Shown in pieces: positions 8,910 through 18,565 of a stretch of 64,000 nt of DNA. The notes below the pieces were generated by a model, which worked only from the letters and a program-made list of their open reading frames with translations, did not search any database and was not told where the DNA came from. Position 1 is the stretch's first letter; each line of letters begins with the position of its first letter. Source of the DNA: CAZSHX01 sp964606895 (GTDB taxonomy: Bacteria > Bacteroidota > Ignavibacteria > Kapaibacteriales > UBA2268); the NCBI GenBank assembly GCA_964606895.1, contig CAZSHX010000003.1, forward strand, positions 1 through 64,000. The letters are read 5' to 3'. The position numbers and the translations under genes are program-made.

Positions 8910-10382
8910 ATGATGCAAAATAATAAAATCCTTGGCGAAGGCATAACTTTTGATGATGTTCTTTTAATGCCCGGATATTCCGAAGTTCTTCCTCGGGAGA
9001 CGATTCTTGAAACAAGACTGACAAATTCAATCATTCTTAATATACCACTTGTAAGTGCGGCTATGGATACAGTAACAGAATCCAATATGGCAATCGCAAT
9101 TGCACGTAAGGGAGGAATTGGTGTGATTCATAAGAATATGTCAATCGAGAAGCAAGCTGATCAGGTGGATATGGTCAAACGCTCGGAAAGTGGTATGATT
9201 ATTCAGCCCATTACTCTCACTGCCGATAAACTTGTCAGAGATGCTCTTGACCTGATGAATAAATTTCATATTTCAGGCATCCCAATTATTGATAACAACA
9301 AAAAACTCATAGGGATTATTACAAATAGGGACTTGCGGTTCAATCCTTCCCAGGAAGACGCTATTGCAAGTATCATGACAACCAAAAATCTTGTAACAGC
9401 TCCTGTTGGTACCACCCTGGAAGATGCTGAACTGATTCTTCAAGACCACAGAATTGAAAAATTACCCGTCGTTGATGAAAATTATATCTTAAGAGGATTA
9501 ATAACATTCAAAGATATTCAGAAAAAGAAAAAGCACCCGAATGCCTGTAAGGATAACCTTGGAAGATTAAGAGTTGCCGCAGGTGTTGGTGTTACTTATG
9601 ATACTGAAGAGAGAATCCGTATGCTGATGAATGCCAATGTTGACGTAATATTTATTGACACTGCACATGGCCATTCAAAAGGTGTTATTGATATGGTAAA
9701 ACTTGTAAAATCAAAATATCCCGATTTGCCCGTTGTTGCCGGAAATATTGCTACTGCCGAAGCGGCAAAGGCATTAATTGATGCAGGAGCGGATGCTGTT
9801 AAGGTCGGAATTGGTCCTGGCTCGATTTGTACTACCAGAATAATTGCCGGCGTTGGAGTTCCCCAGTTAACTGCTATAATGAATGTAGCAAAAGTCGCAA
9901 ATGATGCCAACATACCTCTTGTCGCTGATGGTGGAATCAAACAGACAGGTGACATTGCAAAAGCAATTGCCGCAGGTGCCGATTCAATTATGATTGGCGG
10001 ACTATTAGCAGGACATGAAGAAAGCCCCGGCGACAAAATGCTGTACGAAGGCAGGGCATATAAGATTTATCGTGGTATGGGTTCTATTGAAGCTATGAAT
10101 CAAGGCTCTGCCGACAGATATTTCCAGGATGTAGAGGAGGGGATAACTAAGCTTGTTCCCGAAGGTATTGAAGGCAGGGTTGCATTCAAAGGTAATGTCG
10201 AAGATACTTTATATCAGATGGTTGGCGGATTAAGGTCTGCGATGGGATATTGCGGATGCAAAACAATACCCGAGATGAAAGACAAAGCCCGATTTATAAA
10301 AATGACTGATGCCGGCTTGAGGGAATCGCATCCACATGACGTTAGCATAACAAAAGAATCTCCGAATTATTACGCTAAATAA
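8910..10382 (+). CDS. guaB: Inosine-5'-monophosphate dehydrogenase
   Basis: IMPDH oxidises IMP to XMP with NAD+, the committed step to GMP. The 490-residue protein is full length: N-terminal strand GITFDDVLLMPGYSEVLP, a pair of CBS domains at about residues 95-205, and the TIM-barrel catalytic core with GIGPGSICTTRIIAG, where the catalytic Cys is residue 307 counted from the first ATG. The mobile flap YRGMGSIEAM and the C-terminal YQMVGGLRSAMGYCGC are present. Two adjacent ATGs (8910 and 8913) are equally possible starts. An M24 peptidase gene follows after 34 bp in the same direction. Confidence 0.98.
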   Translation: MMQNNKILGEGITFDDVLLMPGYSEVLPRETILETRLTNSIILNIPLVSAAMDTVTESNMAIAIARKGGIGVIHKNMSIEKQADQVDMVKRSESGMIIQPITLTADKLVRDALDLMNKFHISGIPIIDNNKKLIGIITNRDLRFNPSQEDAIASIMTTKNLVTAPVGTTLEDAELILQDHRIEKLPVVDENYILRGLITFKDIQKKKKHPNACKDNLGRLRVAAGVGVTYDTEERIRMLMNANVDVIFIDTAHGHSKGVIDMVKLVKSKYPDLPVVAGNIATAEAAKALIDAGADAVKVGIGPGSICTTRIIAGVGVPQLTAIMNVAKVANDANIPLVADGGIKQTGDIAKAIAAGADSIMIGGLLAGHEESPGDKMLYEGRAYKIYRGMGSIEAMNQGSADRYFQDVEEGITKLVPEGIEGRVAFKGNVEDTLYQMVGGLRSAMGYCGCKTIPEMKDKARFIKMTDAGLRESHPHDVSITKESPNYYAK

Positions 10383-10416
10383 ATATATTATTATAAATAA
10401 ATTATACGGTTAGAAA

Positions 10417-11556
10417 ATGGCAAAAAAAATAACAACAACAACTCCTGAAGTAGAACAAGCAACAGGTTACCCGAAATTAGTTGACAGAAGACTCAGCCAG
10501 ATTTATTTTTCCCTGGAAGAACAGAAGGCTGAATGCCTTGTAGTTAACTACCTGCCTAACGTCAGGTATCTTACCAATTTCTCCGGTTCTGAAGGTATGC
10601 TTTTTATTACTCCCGATGAAATGCACTTTGTTACTGATGACCGCTATGAAGAACAGATTAAGACAGAATTATACCCCCTTCCAAACCTCAAAACACATAT
10701 TTCGAGAGATGTTTGGAAATATGCTCCTGAATCGGATGTTCTTTCAAAAATAAAGGATTTAGCTTTCGAAGCCGACAGAATTTCTTATGCAGAAGCTGTC
10801 AGCATCAGAAATCAGATCAGACCAATAAAATTCAAACCGGCTCCTTATATAGTCGAGCCTTTTACTGTTCCCAAAGCTCCTGAAGAATTGGCTAACATTA
10901 GAAAAGCATGTGAAATTGCTGAAAAAGTATATGAATATATGCTTGGCGTAATCAAACCCGGAATTTCCGAAAAAGAAATCGAAATTGAAATAGCTCACCA
11001 ATCCAGAATCATGGGTTCAGAAAACGACCCGTTCGATATTATCGTTACAAGCGGAAACCGCGGTGCTTTAGTGCATGGACAGGCAACCGACAGAAAAATC
11101 AAATCCGGTGATATTGTTATTATGGATTTTGGCTGTAAAGTTAACGGATTTATCTCAGATATAACAAGAACTGTTGCTGTGGGCAAGGCAACGAAACAGC
11201 AAAAAGAAATTTATCAGATGCTCTGGAAAGCTAAAGAAATTGCAATTAATAATGTCAGACCAGGAATGAATGGTAAACATCTTGACAAACTTTCAAGAGA
11301 TATTATCAAAGCCGAAGGTTACGGAGATTATTTCCAGCATTCATTGGGTCACGGAATTGGATTAGTTCCACACGAAAAACCGATTATTACATTCCGCAAG
11401 GACGACCAAATCGTCCCTGAAGATTGTGCACTTGCTATTGAACCCGGAGTTTATCTGCCTGATAAATTCGGTATGAGGATTGAAGATAACATACACGTCA
11501 CCAAAAATGGCGGTGTTAGATTAACCAACTCCCCCGAAGAACTGCCGATTATTTAA
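10417..11556 (+). CDS. M24 family aminopeptidase (Xaa-Pro aminopeptidase type)
   Basis: A dinuclear-metal aminopeptidase predicted to remove N-terminal residues before proline. The N-terminal creatinase-type domain covers about residues 20-145 (VNYLPNVRYLTNFSGSEGMLFI). The pita-bread catalytic domain follows with all five metal ligands visible: Asp237 (MDFG), Asp248 (ISDITRT), His312 (GHGIGL), Glu342 (IEPGVYL) and Glu356 (MRIEDN). There is no signal peptide, so it should act in the cytoplasm. The 379-residue length matches short bacterial Xaa-Pro peptidases. It is probably co-transcribed with guaB and is followed by a strong terminator. Confidence 0.92.
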   Translation: MAKKITTTTPEVEQATGYPKLVDRRLSQIYFSLEEQKAECLVVNYLPNVRYLTNFSGSEGMLFITPDEMHFVTDDRYEEQIKTELYPLPNLKTHISRDVWKYAPESDVLSKIKDLAFEADRISYAEAVSIRNQIRPIKFKPAPYIVEPFTVPKAPEELANIRKACEIAEKVYEYMLGVIKPGISEKEIEIEIAHQSRIMGSENDPFDIIVTSGNRGALVHGQATDRKIKSGDIVIMDFGCKVNGFISDITRTVAVGKATKQQKEIYQMLWKAKEIAINNVRPGMNGKHLDKLSRDIIKAEGYGDYFQHSLGHGIGLVPHEKPIITFRKDDQIVPEDCALAIEPGVYLPDKFGMRIEDNIHVTKNGGVRLTNSPEELPII

Positions 11557-11602
11557 TCGAATAATTTTCGATATGGGTAGAAACCCAACAATGAAACTAC
11601 AG

Positions 11603-11637
11603 AACAACCACGCAAAATCAATGTGTGGTTGTTTTTT
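11603..11637 (+). terminator. Rho-independent terminator after the M24 peptidase
   Basis: AACAACCACGCA pairs with TGTGTGGTTGTT (one G-U pair) and is followed directly by a run of T, 47 bp after the stop codon. Confidence 0.85.
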
Positions 11638-11809
11638 CTACGATTTACATTTTATTTATTTCTCATAAGCGACTAAAGTATAGTGTGAACTTTCAATGAA
11701 AGTTAAGTATTTTTCAAATATTATTAGTCAAGACTAAAATAAACTTGTTTATTATTATAATTTTCATTAATTTTAGTGGTTAAATTTTATCATTTTTATA
11801 GGAATACTT

Positions 11810-13024
11810 ATGAGGAAATACTTTAGCCCATTCTTTCTAATTGTTTTCGTTTCAGCACTTGTGATTTTCACAAGCTGTACGAAACAAGATACATCTAACT
11901 TGCCGGTAAGTCCATCATCACAGGAAAATGTGACATTTGGAGAAAACCAATATATTCTTGTTTTATCCGAAAAGGCTTTTTCGGGTATTCAAAGTGCCGA
12001 AGGAATCAGATATGCATTAGTCAATCTGCTGAAAACTCACAACATCAGCGAATCGAATATAGTTGCTGTTTGGGAGAGAGCTTTAAAAGGCGGATGCATT
12101 AACCTAACACCTACTGAAGCAGGATTGCTCGCAAAGGATGCCAATGTTTCTTATGTTGTAAAAGATAAGATAGTCAAACTTAATGACGGTGTTCCTGAAT
12201 ATAGTTATTATAATAGTAAATCATATCAAATCCAGACACAAACACCTTCATGGGGAATTGATGCTGTAGGCGGATTCGTCAATGGAGCAAATTTGACCAG
12301 AAGTGCATGGATTATAGATACAGGTATTGAATTCAATCATCCAGATCTGAATGTAAATACATCACGTTCCAGAACATTTATCCCTTATGGCAGAGACAGC
12401 AGAACAGCTAATGATTATCATGGACACGGAACTCATTGTGCAGGAATCATAGCCGCTAAAAATAACAATATAGGTTCTGTCGGTGTAGCCGCCGGAGCAA
12501 GAGTTATTGCTGTCAAAGTAATGACTGACGGTGGTTGGGGTTATTGGTCGTGGTGTATCAGCGGTTTGAATTATGTTGCTATGAATGCCGGCAGAGGTGA
12601 CGTTGCAAATATTAGCCTCGGCGGCGATGGCTATACTCCTGTTGACGAGGCTGTTTACAACACTTCTGCATATCTGAAAATTGCAGTTGCCGCTGGTAAT
12701 GAATCCGCTGATGCTAATAATTATAGTCCTGCAAGAGCAAATGGACCAAATATTTATACGGTTTCTGCCTACGATATTAATCATAACTTTGCTTGGTTCT
12801 CAAATTACGGTAATCCTCCGGTTGACTATTCAGCTCCTGGGGTTAGTATCTATTCAACTATGATTGGAAATAGTTATGCTTCTTGGAGCGGCACTTCGAT
12901 GGCGGCTCCGTTTGTTGCAGGTATTTTACTTGCAAATAATGGTGTGATTTACACTAATTCAAGTGTAACTGTCAGTGGCGATCCTGATGGTACTCCCGAT
13001 CCGGTGGCTTCGAGAGTTCCATAA
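11810..13024 (+). CDS. Subtilisin-like serine protease lipoprotein (S8)
   Basis: A secreted subtilase of 404 residues. The signal peptide ends with the lipobox IFTSC (Cys23), predicting lipid anchoring in the envelope. Residues about 45-125 resemble an I9-type propeptide (NQYILVLSEKAFSG...YVVKDKIVKL). The S8 core carries the full catalytic triad: Asp170 (IIDTGIEFNHPD), His206 (HGTHCAG) and Ser363 (SGTSMAAPFVAG), plus the oxyanion Asn in VAAGNES. It is proteinase K-like in layout. No T9SS sorting domain is present; the tail is a short Asp/Pro-rich segment. It is monocistronic, with a terminator after it. Confidence 0.93.
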   Translation: MRKYFSPFFLIVFVSALVIFTSCTKQDTSNLPVSPSSQENVTFGENQYILVLSEKAFSGIQSAEGIRYALVNLLKTHNISESNIVAVWERALKGGCINLTPTEAGLLAKDANVSYVVKDKIVKLNDGVPEYSYYNSKSYQIQTQTPSWGIDAVGGFVNGANLTRSAWIIDTGIEFNHPDLNVNTSRSRTFIPYGRDSRTANDYHGHGTHCAGIIAAKNNNIGSVGVAAGARVIAVKVMTDGGWGYWSWCISGLNYVAMNAGRGDVANISLGGDGYTPVDEAVYNTSAYLKIAVAAGNESADANNYSPARANGPNIYTVSAYDINHNFAWFSNYGNPPVDYSAPGVSIYSTMIGNSYASWSGTSMAAPFVAGILLANNGVIYTNSSVTVSGDPDGTPDPVASRVP

Positions 13025-13056
13025 TTCATTATAAAAAAACGAATTATTAATGTATT

Positions 13057-13113
13057 TTCCCTTTGGTTTTAAACCTTTTATCTAAGAGGTTGAATCAAAG
13101 GGAATTTTTTTTT
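13057..13113 (+). terminator. Rho-independent terminator after the subtilase
   Basis: TTCCCTTTGGTT and AATCAAAGGGAA form a stem with one mismatch, extended inside by AACC/GGTT, and are followed by nine T. Confidence 0.8.
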
Positions 13114-13197
13114 GAAAAATTCTACAAATGTTGAAACATTTTTTGATTATAATCGTAAAAGAGTAACTTAATGATTATTTATCAAATGGAGTATTTC

Positions 13198-16005
13198 ATG
13201 AATCGAGTTTTGTTCAAACTTTTGTTTGCTTTCCTTTTTGTTGCTTTAGTATTGCCTATCAATGCCAAATACAAATTAGGGGATGATATCCCGACTGACC
13301 CAAAGGTCAAAATCGGGAAATTGAGTAATGGTTTAACGTATTATATCCGAGAAAATAAAAAACCCGAAAAAAGAGCTGAATTACGTATCGTAGTTAATGC
13401 CGGTGCTATTTTGGAGGATGATGACCAAAACGGGTTAGCCCACTTTACTGAGCACATGCTTTTCAATGGAACAAAAAATTTCCCAAAAGACAATCTTATT
13501 AGTTTCCTGCAATCAACCGGTATGAGATTCGGTGCTGATGTTAATGCATCCACAGGTCACGACCAAACATTTTATATGTTGCAATTACCAACTGACAAAG
13601 AGGATGTTCTGAACAAAGGTATTCAGGTACTTGTTGACTGGGCACATTATGCATCATTCGATGATGAGGAAATTGACAAAGAACGCGGTGTAATTATCGA
13701 AGAATGGAGACAACGCAACGGTGCTAATGCTCGCGTTGGTAAAGTTCATAATGATAAAATATTTGCAGGTTCGAAATATGTTTTAAGAGACGTTATCGGC
13801 GATACCAATATTATCAGAACTTTCAAACATGATGTAATCAGAAGATATTACAAAGATTGGTACAGACCAGACCTTATGGCAATAATCGCAATCGGTGATT
13901 TTGATGCGAATGCGATGGAAGCCAAACTAAAACAATCCTTTGGTGAAATTCCTGCAAATAATAATCCGAGAAAAAGAGAGTATTTCAATATTCCTCCTAC
14001 AAAAGGTACTGAAGTTTCATTCTCTACCGATAAAGAATATCCTATGTCGGTGGTACAGATAATTTACAAAAGACCTGAAATTACTGAAGGTAAATATGGA
14101 GATTATCGCCAATCTATCGTCAGGGGTCTTTACGACCAAATGTTTAATGCAAGATTGGATGAACTTTCCAAAAAGTCAGAATCTGCTTATATGAGAGCCG
14201 GAGCTCAGGAAACTAAATATATTGGTCCTGGCAGAGCTTATATGATTTTTGCAATCAGCAAAGAAAATAAAATTCTTGAAACCATTGAAACAGTAAATAC
14301 AGAAGCATACAGAGTTTTGAAACACGGCTTCACTCAATCCGAATTAGTACGCGTTAAACAAGAATTTTTAAAAAATATTGAAAAATCATTTAAAGAAAAA
14401 GATAAAACTCCTTCTGCCGCTTACACTCGCGAGTACATGAGCAACTATCTTGAAAAAGAACCAATCCCCGGAATTGAAGAAGAATGGAAAATTGTTCAGG
14501 AATTTGTTCCTTCTATAACTCTTGCAGAAATTAATGCTCTTGCCAAAGACTATGTTAAAGAAGACAATAGAATAGTTACTATTTCTGCTCCCGACAAACC
14601 CGCAATAGTTTTACCTACAAAAGATGCTGTAATTGCAAAACTTAACGAAATCGCTAAAAGAGACATTCCTGCCTATCAGGACAAAGAAGCGAACAAACCT
14701 TTGTTCACCAAACAGCTTGAACCCAAAGAAATTGTGGATACAAAACAATTAAAAGATATTGATGTTACTGAATTGAAGCTAAAAAATGGAGTGAAAGTTG
14801 TTTTCAAAAAGACCAATTTCAAAAATGATGAAATTGTACTTGTTGGAACAAGCCCCGGCGGTTTATCCTTAGCTAAAGATGAAGATTTTTATTCGGCATC
14901 TCGTGCCGCTGATATCGTTAACGAAAGCGGACTTTCAGATTTTGATGATGTTACGCTTGGCAAAATGCTTTCCGGAAAAATTGTAAGAGTAGCTCCTCAC
15001 ATCGCCGACCTCACTGAAGGTTTCAGAGGAAGTACAACTCCCGAAGACCTTGAAACGGCAATGCAAATGATTTATCTCTATTTTACTCAACCAAGAAAAG
15101 ATGCTGATGCTTTCAAATCTTACATTGACAATTCAAAAAATAGTGTAAAGAACAATGCGTTAAGTCCTGAAGCAAACTACAGAGATTCAGTTACTGCAAT
15201 CATGTCACAATATAATTTCCGTGAAATGCCATGGACAGAAGATAAATTTTCAAAAGTTGATATGAATAAGGCATTTGAATTTTACAATGACAGATTCAAA
15301 GATGCAAGCGATTTCACTTTCTTCTTCGTAGGCAATTTTGACGAAGCAAAATTAAAAAATCTTTGCCAAAAATATCTTGGTAATCTACCTTCTATCAATC
15401 GCACTGAAAATTGGAAAGATAATGGAGTTAAAGCACCTAAAGGAATGATTGACAAAAAAATCAGAAAAGGTGTTCTCGACAAGAGCATCGTTCGTTTGAT
15501 ATTCACCGGCGATGCAAAATGGAGCACTGAAAACAGATTCATGTTAAACTCGATGATTGAAGTTTTGAACATGAGATTGCGCGAAGTAGTCCGCGAAGAA
15601 AAAGGTGGTACTTACGGTGCTTATTCAAACGGAACAATTACGCACTACCCAAAAGAAGGATTTAGAATTGACATCGGTTTCGGGTGTGACCCCAAACGTG
15701 TTGATGAATTAGTCAAAGCCGCATTGGATCAGGTTGAATTGCTCAAAAAAGAGCCTATGAGTCAGGATTATATTACTAAAGTTATCGAAACTGCTAAACG
15801 TCAGAATGAAACCAACATGAAAGAAAACAATTTTTGGTTGAACAGTTTAGTTGGCAAATATACCAACGATTGCGACCCAAATGAAATTCTTCAGACTGAC
15901 AAACTTATTCAGAAAATTAATCCCGAATCAATCCAAAAAATTGCTCAGGAATATTTTACTACAAAGAATGTTGCCCGTATAGTTCTTTTCCCTGAAAAAG
16001 ACTAA
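13198..16005 (+). CDS. Large M16 family zinc metalloprotease (pitrilysin/PqqL type)
   Basis: A two-lobed insulinase-family protease of 935 residues with a signal peptide (MNRVLFKLLFAFLFVALVLPINA). The inverted zinc motif HFTEH is at residues 82-86 and the third ligand is probably Glu162 in DKERGVIIEEW. The N-terminal catalytic half is followed by a second, inactive M16 half starting near residue 510 (ELKLKNGVKVVFKKTNF) that ends with the REEKGGTYGAYSNG arginine/tyrosine substrate-grip motif. I prefer ATG 13198 over 13171 because GGAG sits 6 nt before it and the signal peptide begins there. It likely degrades peptides in the periplasm. It stands alone, unlike the split M16 pair near 21-24.5 kb. 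Confidence 0.93.
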   Translation: MNRVLFKLLFAFLFVALVLPINAKYKLGDDIPTDPKVKIGKLSNGLTYYIRENKKPEKRAELRIVVNAGAILEDDDQNGLAHFTEHMLFNGTKNFPKDNLISFLQSTGMRFGADVNASTGHDQTFYMLQLPTDKEDVLNKGIQVLVDWAHYASFDDEEIDKERGVIIEEWRQRNGANARVGKVHNDKIFAGSKYVLRDVIGDTNIIRTFKHDVIRRYYKDWYRPDLMAIIAIGDFDANAMEAKLKQSFGEIPANNNPRKREYFNIPPTKGTEVSFSTDKEYPMSVVQIIYKRPEITEGKYGDYRQSIVRGLYDQMFNARLDELSKKSESAYMRAGAQETKYIGPGRAYMIFAISKENKILETIETVNTEAYRVLKHGFTQSELVRVKQEFLKNIEKSFKEKDKTPSAAYTREYMSNYLEKEPIPGIEEEWKIVQEFVPSITLAEINALAKDYVKEDNRIVTISAPDKPAIVLPTKDAVIAKLNEIAKRDIPAYQDKEANKPLFTKQLEPKEIVDTKQLKDIDVTELKLKNGVKVVFKKTNFKNDEIVLVGTSPGGLSLAKDEDFYSASRAADIVNESGLSDFDDVTLGKMLSGKIVRVAPHIADLTEGFRGSTTPEDLETAMQMIYLYFTQPRKDADAFKSYIDNSKNSVKNNALSPEANYRDSVTAIMSQYNFREMPWTEDKFSKVDMNKAFEFYNDRFKDASDFTFFFVGNFDEAKLKNLCQKYLGNLPSINRTENWKDNGVKAPKGMIDKKIRKGVLDKSIVRLIFTGDAKWSTENRFMLNSMIEVLNMRLREVVREEKGGTYGAYSNGTITHYPKEGFRIDIGFGCDPKRVDELVKAALDQVELLKKEPMSQDYITKVIETAKRQNETNMKENNFWLNSLVGKYTNDCDPNEILQTDKLIQKINPESIQKIAQEYFTTKNVARIVLFPEKD

Positions 16006-16030
16006 AACAAACGTTTTACAAATTGAAAAA

Positions 16031-16069
16031 GAGTTGTGGGAAAATTGTTCTCACAACTCTTTTTTTTTT
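16031..16069 (+). terminator. Rho-independent terminator after the large M16 protease
   Basis: GAGTTGTGGG and CTCACAACTC pair around a short AT-rich loop and run into ten T. Confidence 0.88.
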
Positions 16070-16154
16070 CTGCTACATAATGACAACTTTGTTTTCTTGA
16101 TTTCTTTTATTAATTTGCATACGGAAAAAGTTTGTTTAATCTTTTTGGGTTAAC

Positions 16155-17084
16155 ATGAATTACAAAATTTTAGTATCTGCAATTCTTTCGGCAATTTTCT
16201 TTTGCTTCTCTTCGCTGTATTCGGCAGAGCCGCTGGTGAAATTCTATCTTCAGGATGGAAGCACAAAGCAATATAATCTCAGCGAGATTGACAGTTTGGG
16301 AGTTATTGACAAAAAGAATAATTATGTGATGAGAATTCATTACGATGATACTCTTATCGCATATTACCCGACTGAAATAATCGGAAGCATCAATTTTGAA
16401 AAAGATTCTTTAAAAAGGAAGATGTTAAATGTTTACATTTTTAATTATCCTAAAAGTTATGAATTATTTTATATTGACAGCCTCATCTTTTACATTGACC
16501 AATGGCAACCCTTAACTATCGGCTCTCAGGTTTGGATGCTAAAGAATCTTAATGTTGACCACTACAGGAATGGAGATTCAATACCTAATATGAAATCTGA
16601 TTCTGATTGGGTTAGTTGTGCAAATCCTCGAGTTGGTGCATTGTGCTTATATCAAAATTCTGATTCACTTGGTAAAATATATGGTAAGTTATACAATTGG
16701 TATGCTGTAGGTGACGCAAGAGAGTTAGCTCCTTCAGGTTGGCATGTACCAACGGATGCAGAGTGGAAAACACTTTCAAATTATCTTGGGAGTTATTATA
16801 TTGCAGGAGGTAAAATGAAAGAAACCAGAACTATTCACTGGTATAAACCAAACAGCGGAGCAACTAACTCAAGCGGCTTTTCCGCTCTTCCAGGTGGCTT
16901 GCGTGGCTACGATAATGGCTGGTACTTACTTTATGAACTCAGCGGCATTTTCTGGACATCAACGGATACAAGTTATACAAATGCTTGGTATATGGGTTTG
17001 GCAAGCGATGATATAAATCTCGGCAGGTGGGATAAGGATAAAAGAAGCGGCTTTTCCGTTCGATGTGTGAAAGATGGGAAGTAA
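16155..17084 (+). CDS. Secreted FISUMP-domain protein
   Basis: A 309-residue exported protein. A signal peptide (about residues 1-24) is followed by an N-terminal region of about 100 residues with two similar LYYIDSL/EIDSL-type segments. The C-terminal half is a FISUMP domain (Fibrobacter succinogenes major paralogous domain): QVWMLKNLNV, KIYGKLYNWYAVGDAR, LAPSGWHVPTDAEWKTL, FSALPGGLRG, FWTSTDT and FSVRCVKD. The domain is related to the sulfatase-modifying/C-type-lectin-like fold and is frequent on cell surfaces, but its function is unknown. No T9SS sorting tail is seen. A second FISUMP gene lies at about 29.4-30.9 kb. Confidence 0.85.
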   Translation: MNYKILVSAILSAIFFCFSSLYSAEPLVKFYLQDGSTKQYNLSEIDSLGVIDKKNNYVMRIHYDDTLIAYYPTEIIGSINFEKDSLKRKMLNVYIFNYPKSYELFYIDSLIFYIDQWQPLTIGSQVWMLKNLNVDHYRNGDSIPNMKSDSDWVSCANPRVGALCLYQNSDSLGKIYGKLYNWYAVGDARELAPSGWHVPTDAEWKTLSNYLGSYYIAGGKMKETRTIHWYKPNSGATNSSGFSALPGGLRGYDNGWYLLYELSGIFWTSTDTSYTNAWYMGLASDDINLGRWDKDKRSGFSVRCVKDGK

Positions 17085-17242
17085 TCTGAACTGTGATTTA
17101 TATGATTTGTTTGATTAAGATGAAGATTAAAGAAGGATGTCTTAATTACGAATTTTTTGGATGAAAGGATTACACTGATTATTCAAGAATTTCTTCTCCT
17201 GAATCCTCCTAATCCTCAAATCCGTTTAATCCGCGATTCAGA
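17085..17242. repeat. MITE-like element, copy 1, with TCTGAA/TTCAGA ends
   Basis: This non-coding stretch begins with TCTGAACTGTGATT right after the FISUMP stop and ends with AATCCGCGATTCAGA, which are imperfect inverted repeats. The same end sequence bounds elements at about 29.3 and 50.6 kb. It contains no ORF. Confidence 0.55.
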
Positions 17243-17572
17243 TATTTGAATTGCAACGACTTTTAAGTCGTGGGAAGATGTTGAATATATCTAAACTTTG
17301 ATTTATATGATTTGTTTGATTAAGATGATGATTAAAGATGAATATATTTATTCCAAAAATGCAGGAAATATAAGCTCATTCAAAGTTCATACAGGTTTCA
17401 ACCGATTACAAATATCCTACTTTATGTACTGAAAATGCTTTCATGGAGGAAGATGGTTCTAAGAAAAAAGACTTCGAAAGTCTGACTGACAATCGAAGTC
17501 TAAATTTTTTTTTAGTTATTCTTAATCAACACCTAAACATCTTCCCAACTAAACAGCTAAGCACCTCAACAA
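17243..17572. other. Non-coding gap with partial repeat copy
   Basis: About 38 bp beginning TGATTTATATGATTTG at 17299 repeats the left part of the element at 17093. A short palindrome CGACTTTTAAGTCG is at about 17257, a terminator-like hairpin at about 17470, and the last 50 bp are a CTAAACA/ACCTAAACA-type low-complexity stretch. No coding signal was seen. Confidence 0.5.
17469..17512 (+). terminator. Terminator-like hairpin with T-run
   Basis: AGACTTCGA and TCGAAGTCT form a 9-bp stem with a 15-nt loop, followed by TAAATTTTTTTTT. It lies nearly 400 bp after the FISUMP stop on the plus strand, so it may end that transcript or a small RNA. Confidence 0.6.
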
Positions 17573-18127
17573 CTAAACAATTATATCGGCGTATTTAGTC
17601 TCAAATCTCTCCTGAACCGGAGTGGGGGTGACATCTTTGCCGAAATTAAAAATATCGGGCTTGTGCTTTTTCTGAATTTTTTCCTGAACAGTCATCAAAG
17701 CTTTGATAACGGCTTCAGGTCTGGGAGGGCATCCCGCAACGTAAACATCAACAGGAAGAAATCTGTCAATGCCCTGAACTACGGGGTAGCTTCTGAACAT
17801 CCCGCCGGTTGAGGCACAAACTCCCATTGAAATTACCCATTTCGGGTCGGGCATCTGGTCGTAAATCTTGCGAACCACCCATGCCATTTTGTAAGTTACG
17901 GTTCCGGCAACGAGCAGTAAATCTGATTGTCTGGGCGACATTCTGAATACTTCCGAGCCAAATCTGGATACATCAAACCTTGGCGAAGCAAAAGCCATCA
18001 TTTCGATTGCACAGCATGAAATTCCAAGGGGCATGGGCCAAACGGAATTTTTCTGTGCCCATTTAATCACTGCTTCTACTGATGTCGTAAGGAATCCATC
18101 CCTTGATAAAACCTGATCTATTGCCAT
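17573..18127 (-). CDS. nuoB: NADH-quinone oxidoreductase subunit B
   Basis: NuoB carries iron-sulfur cluster N2, the last electron carrier before quinone in respiratory complex I. The 184-residue product has all four cluster ligands: the tandem Cys38-Cys39 (GISCCAIEMM), Cys104 (GVCASTGG) and Cys133 (AGCPPRPEA). The start codon overlaps the end of nuoA by 10 bp, so translation is coupled. The expected nuoC is not downstream: the gene is followed by a repeat-rich gap and a convergent FISUMP gene. The complex must therefore be encoded in at least two loci. Confidence 0.97.
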   Translation of the reverse strand: MAIDQVLSRDGFLTTSVEAVIKWAQKNSVWPMPLGISCCAIEMMAFASPRFDVSRFGSEVFRMSPRQSDLLLVAGTVTYKMAWVVRKIYDQMPDPKWVISMGVCASTGGMFRSYPVVQGIDRFLPVDVYVAGCPPRPEAVIKALMTVQEKIQKKHKPDIFNFGKDVTPTPVQERFETKYADIIV

Positions 18128-18486
18128 TCCAATCCACCTTTCTTAATCTCATAATAATATCCGGCAAACAGCACGACGATGAAAATAAACATTCCCACCA
18201 TTGCCGCTACGCCGAGCGTCCTGAATTGAACAGCCCACGGATAAAGAAACACAACTTCAATATCGAAAACTATAAAACTCATAGCCACAAGATAGAATTT
18301 CACCGAAAATCTTTCTCTTGCCGTTTTGTAAGGCTTCATTCCGCTTTCGTAAGTGCTTTGCTTTTCGGCAGTATCACGTCTTGAGCCTAACCATTCGGAA
18401 AGAAACATGAAGATTATACCAAGGCTGAAACCGATTATCAGCATTATTATGAGCGGCAAATATGTTTGAACCATATTGTTTTCCAA
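18118..18486 (-). CDS. nuoA: NADH-quinone oxidoreductase subunit A
   Basis: A small membrane subunit of complex I with three transmembrane helices (about residues 6-30, 68-90, 92-112). Family markers are YESGMKPYKTARERFSVKFYLVAMSFIVFDIEVVFLYPWA, with the conserved FDIE loop acidic residues near the quinone channel. The product is 122 residues, as usual. A second start (MVQTYL, at 18474) is possible. nuoA precedes nuoB as in other genomes, but no further nuo genes follow. Confidence 0.96.
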   Translation of the reverse strand: MENNMVQTYLPLIIMLIIGFSLGIIFMFLSEWLGSRRDTAEKQSTYESGMKPYKTARERFSVKFYLVAMSFIVFDIEVVFLYPWAVQFRTLGVAAMVGMFIFIVVLFAGYYYEIKKGGLEWQ

Positions 18487-18565
18487 AAAGTTACGAAAAA
18501 TTATTTTCTTATTTCAAATTTTCAAAATTCATTTTTTTAAACGAACCTGACTGAATTTTGTTTTA

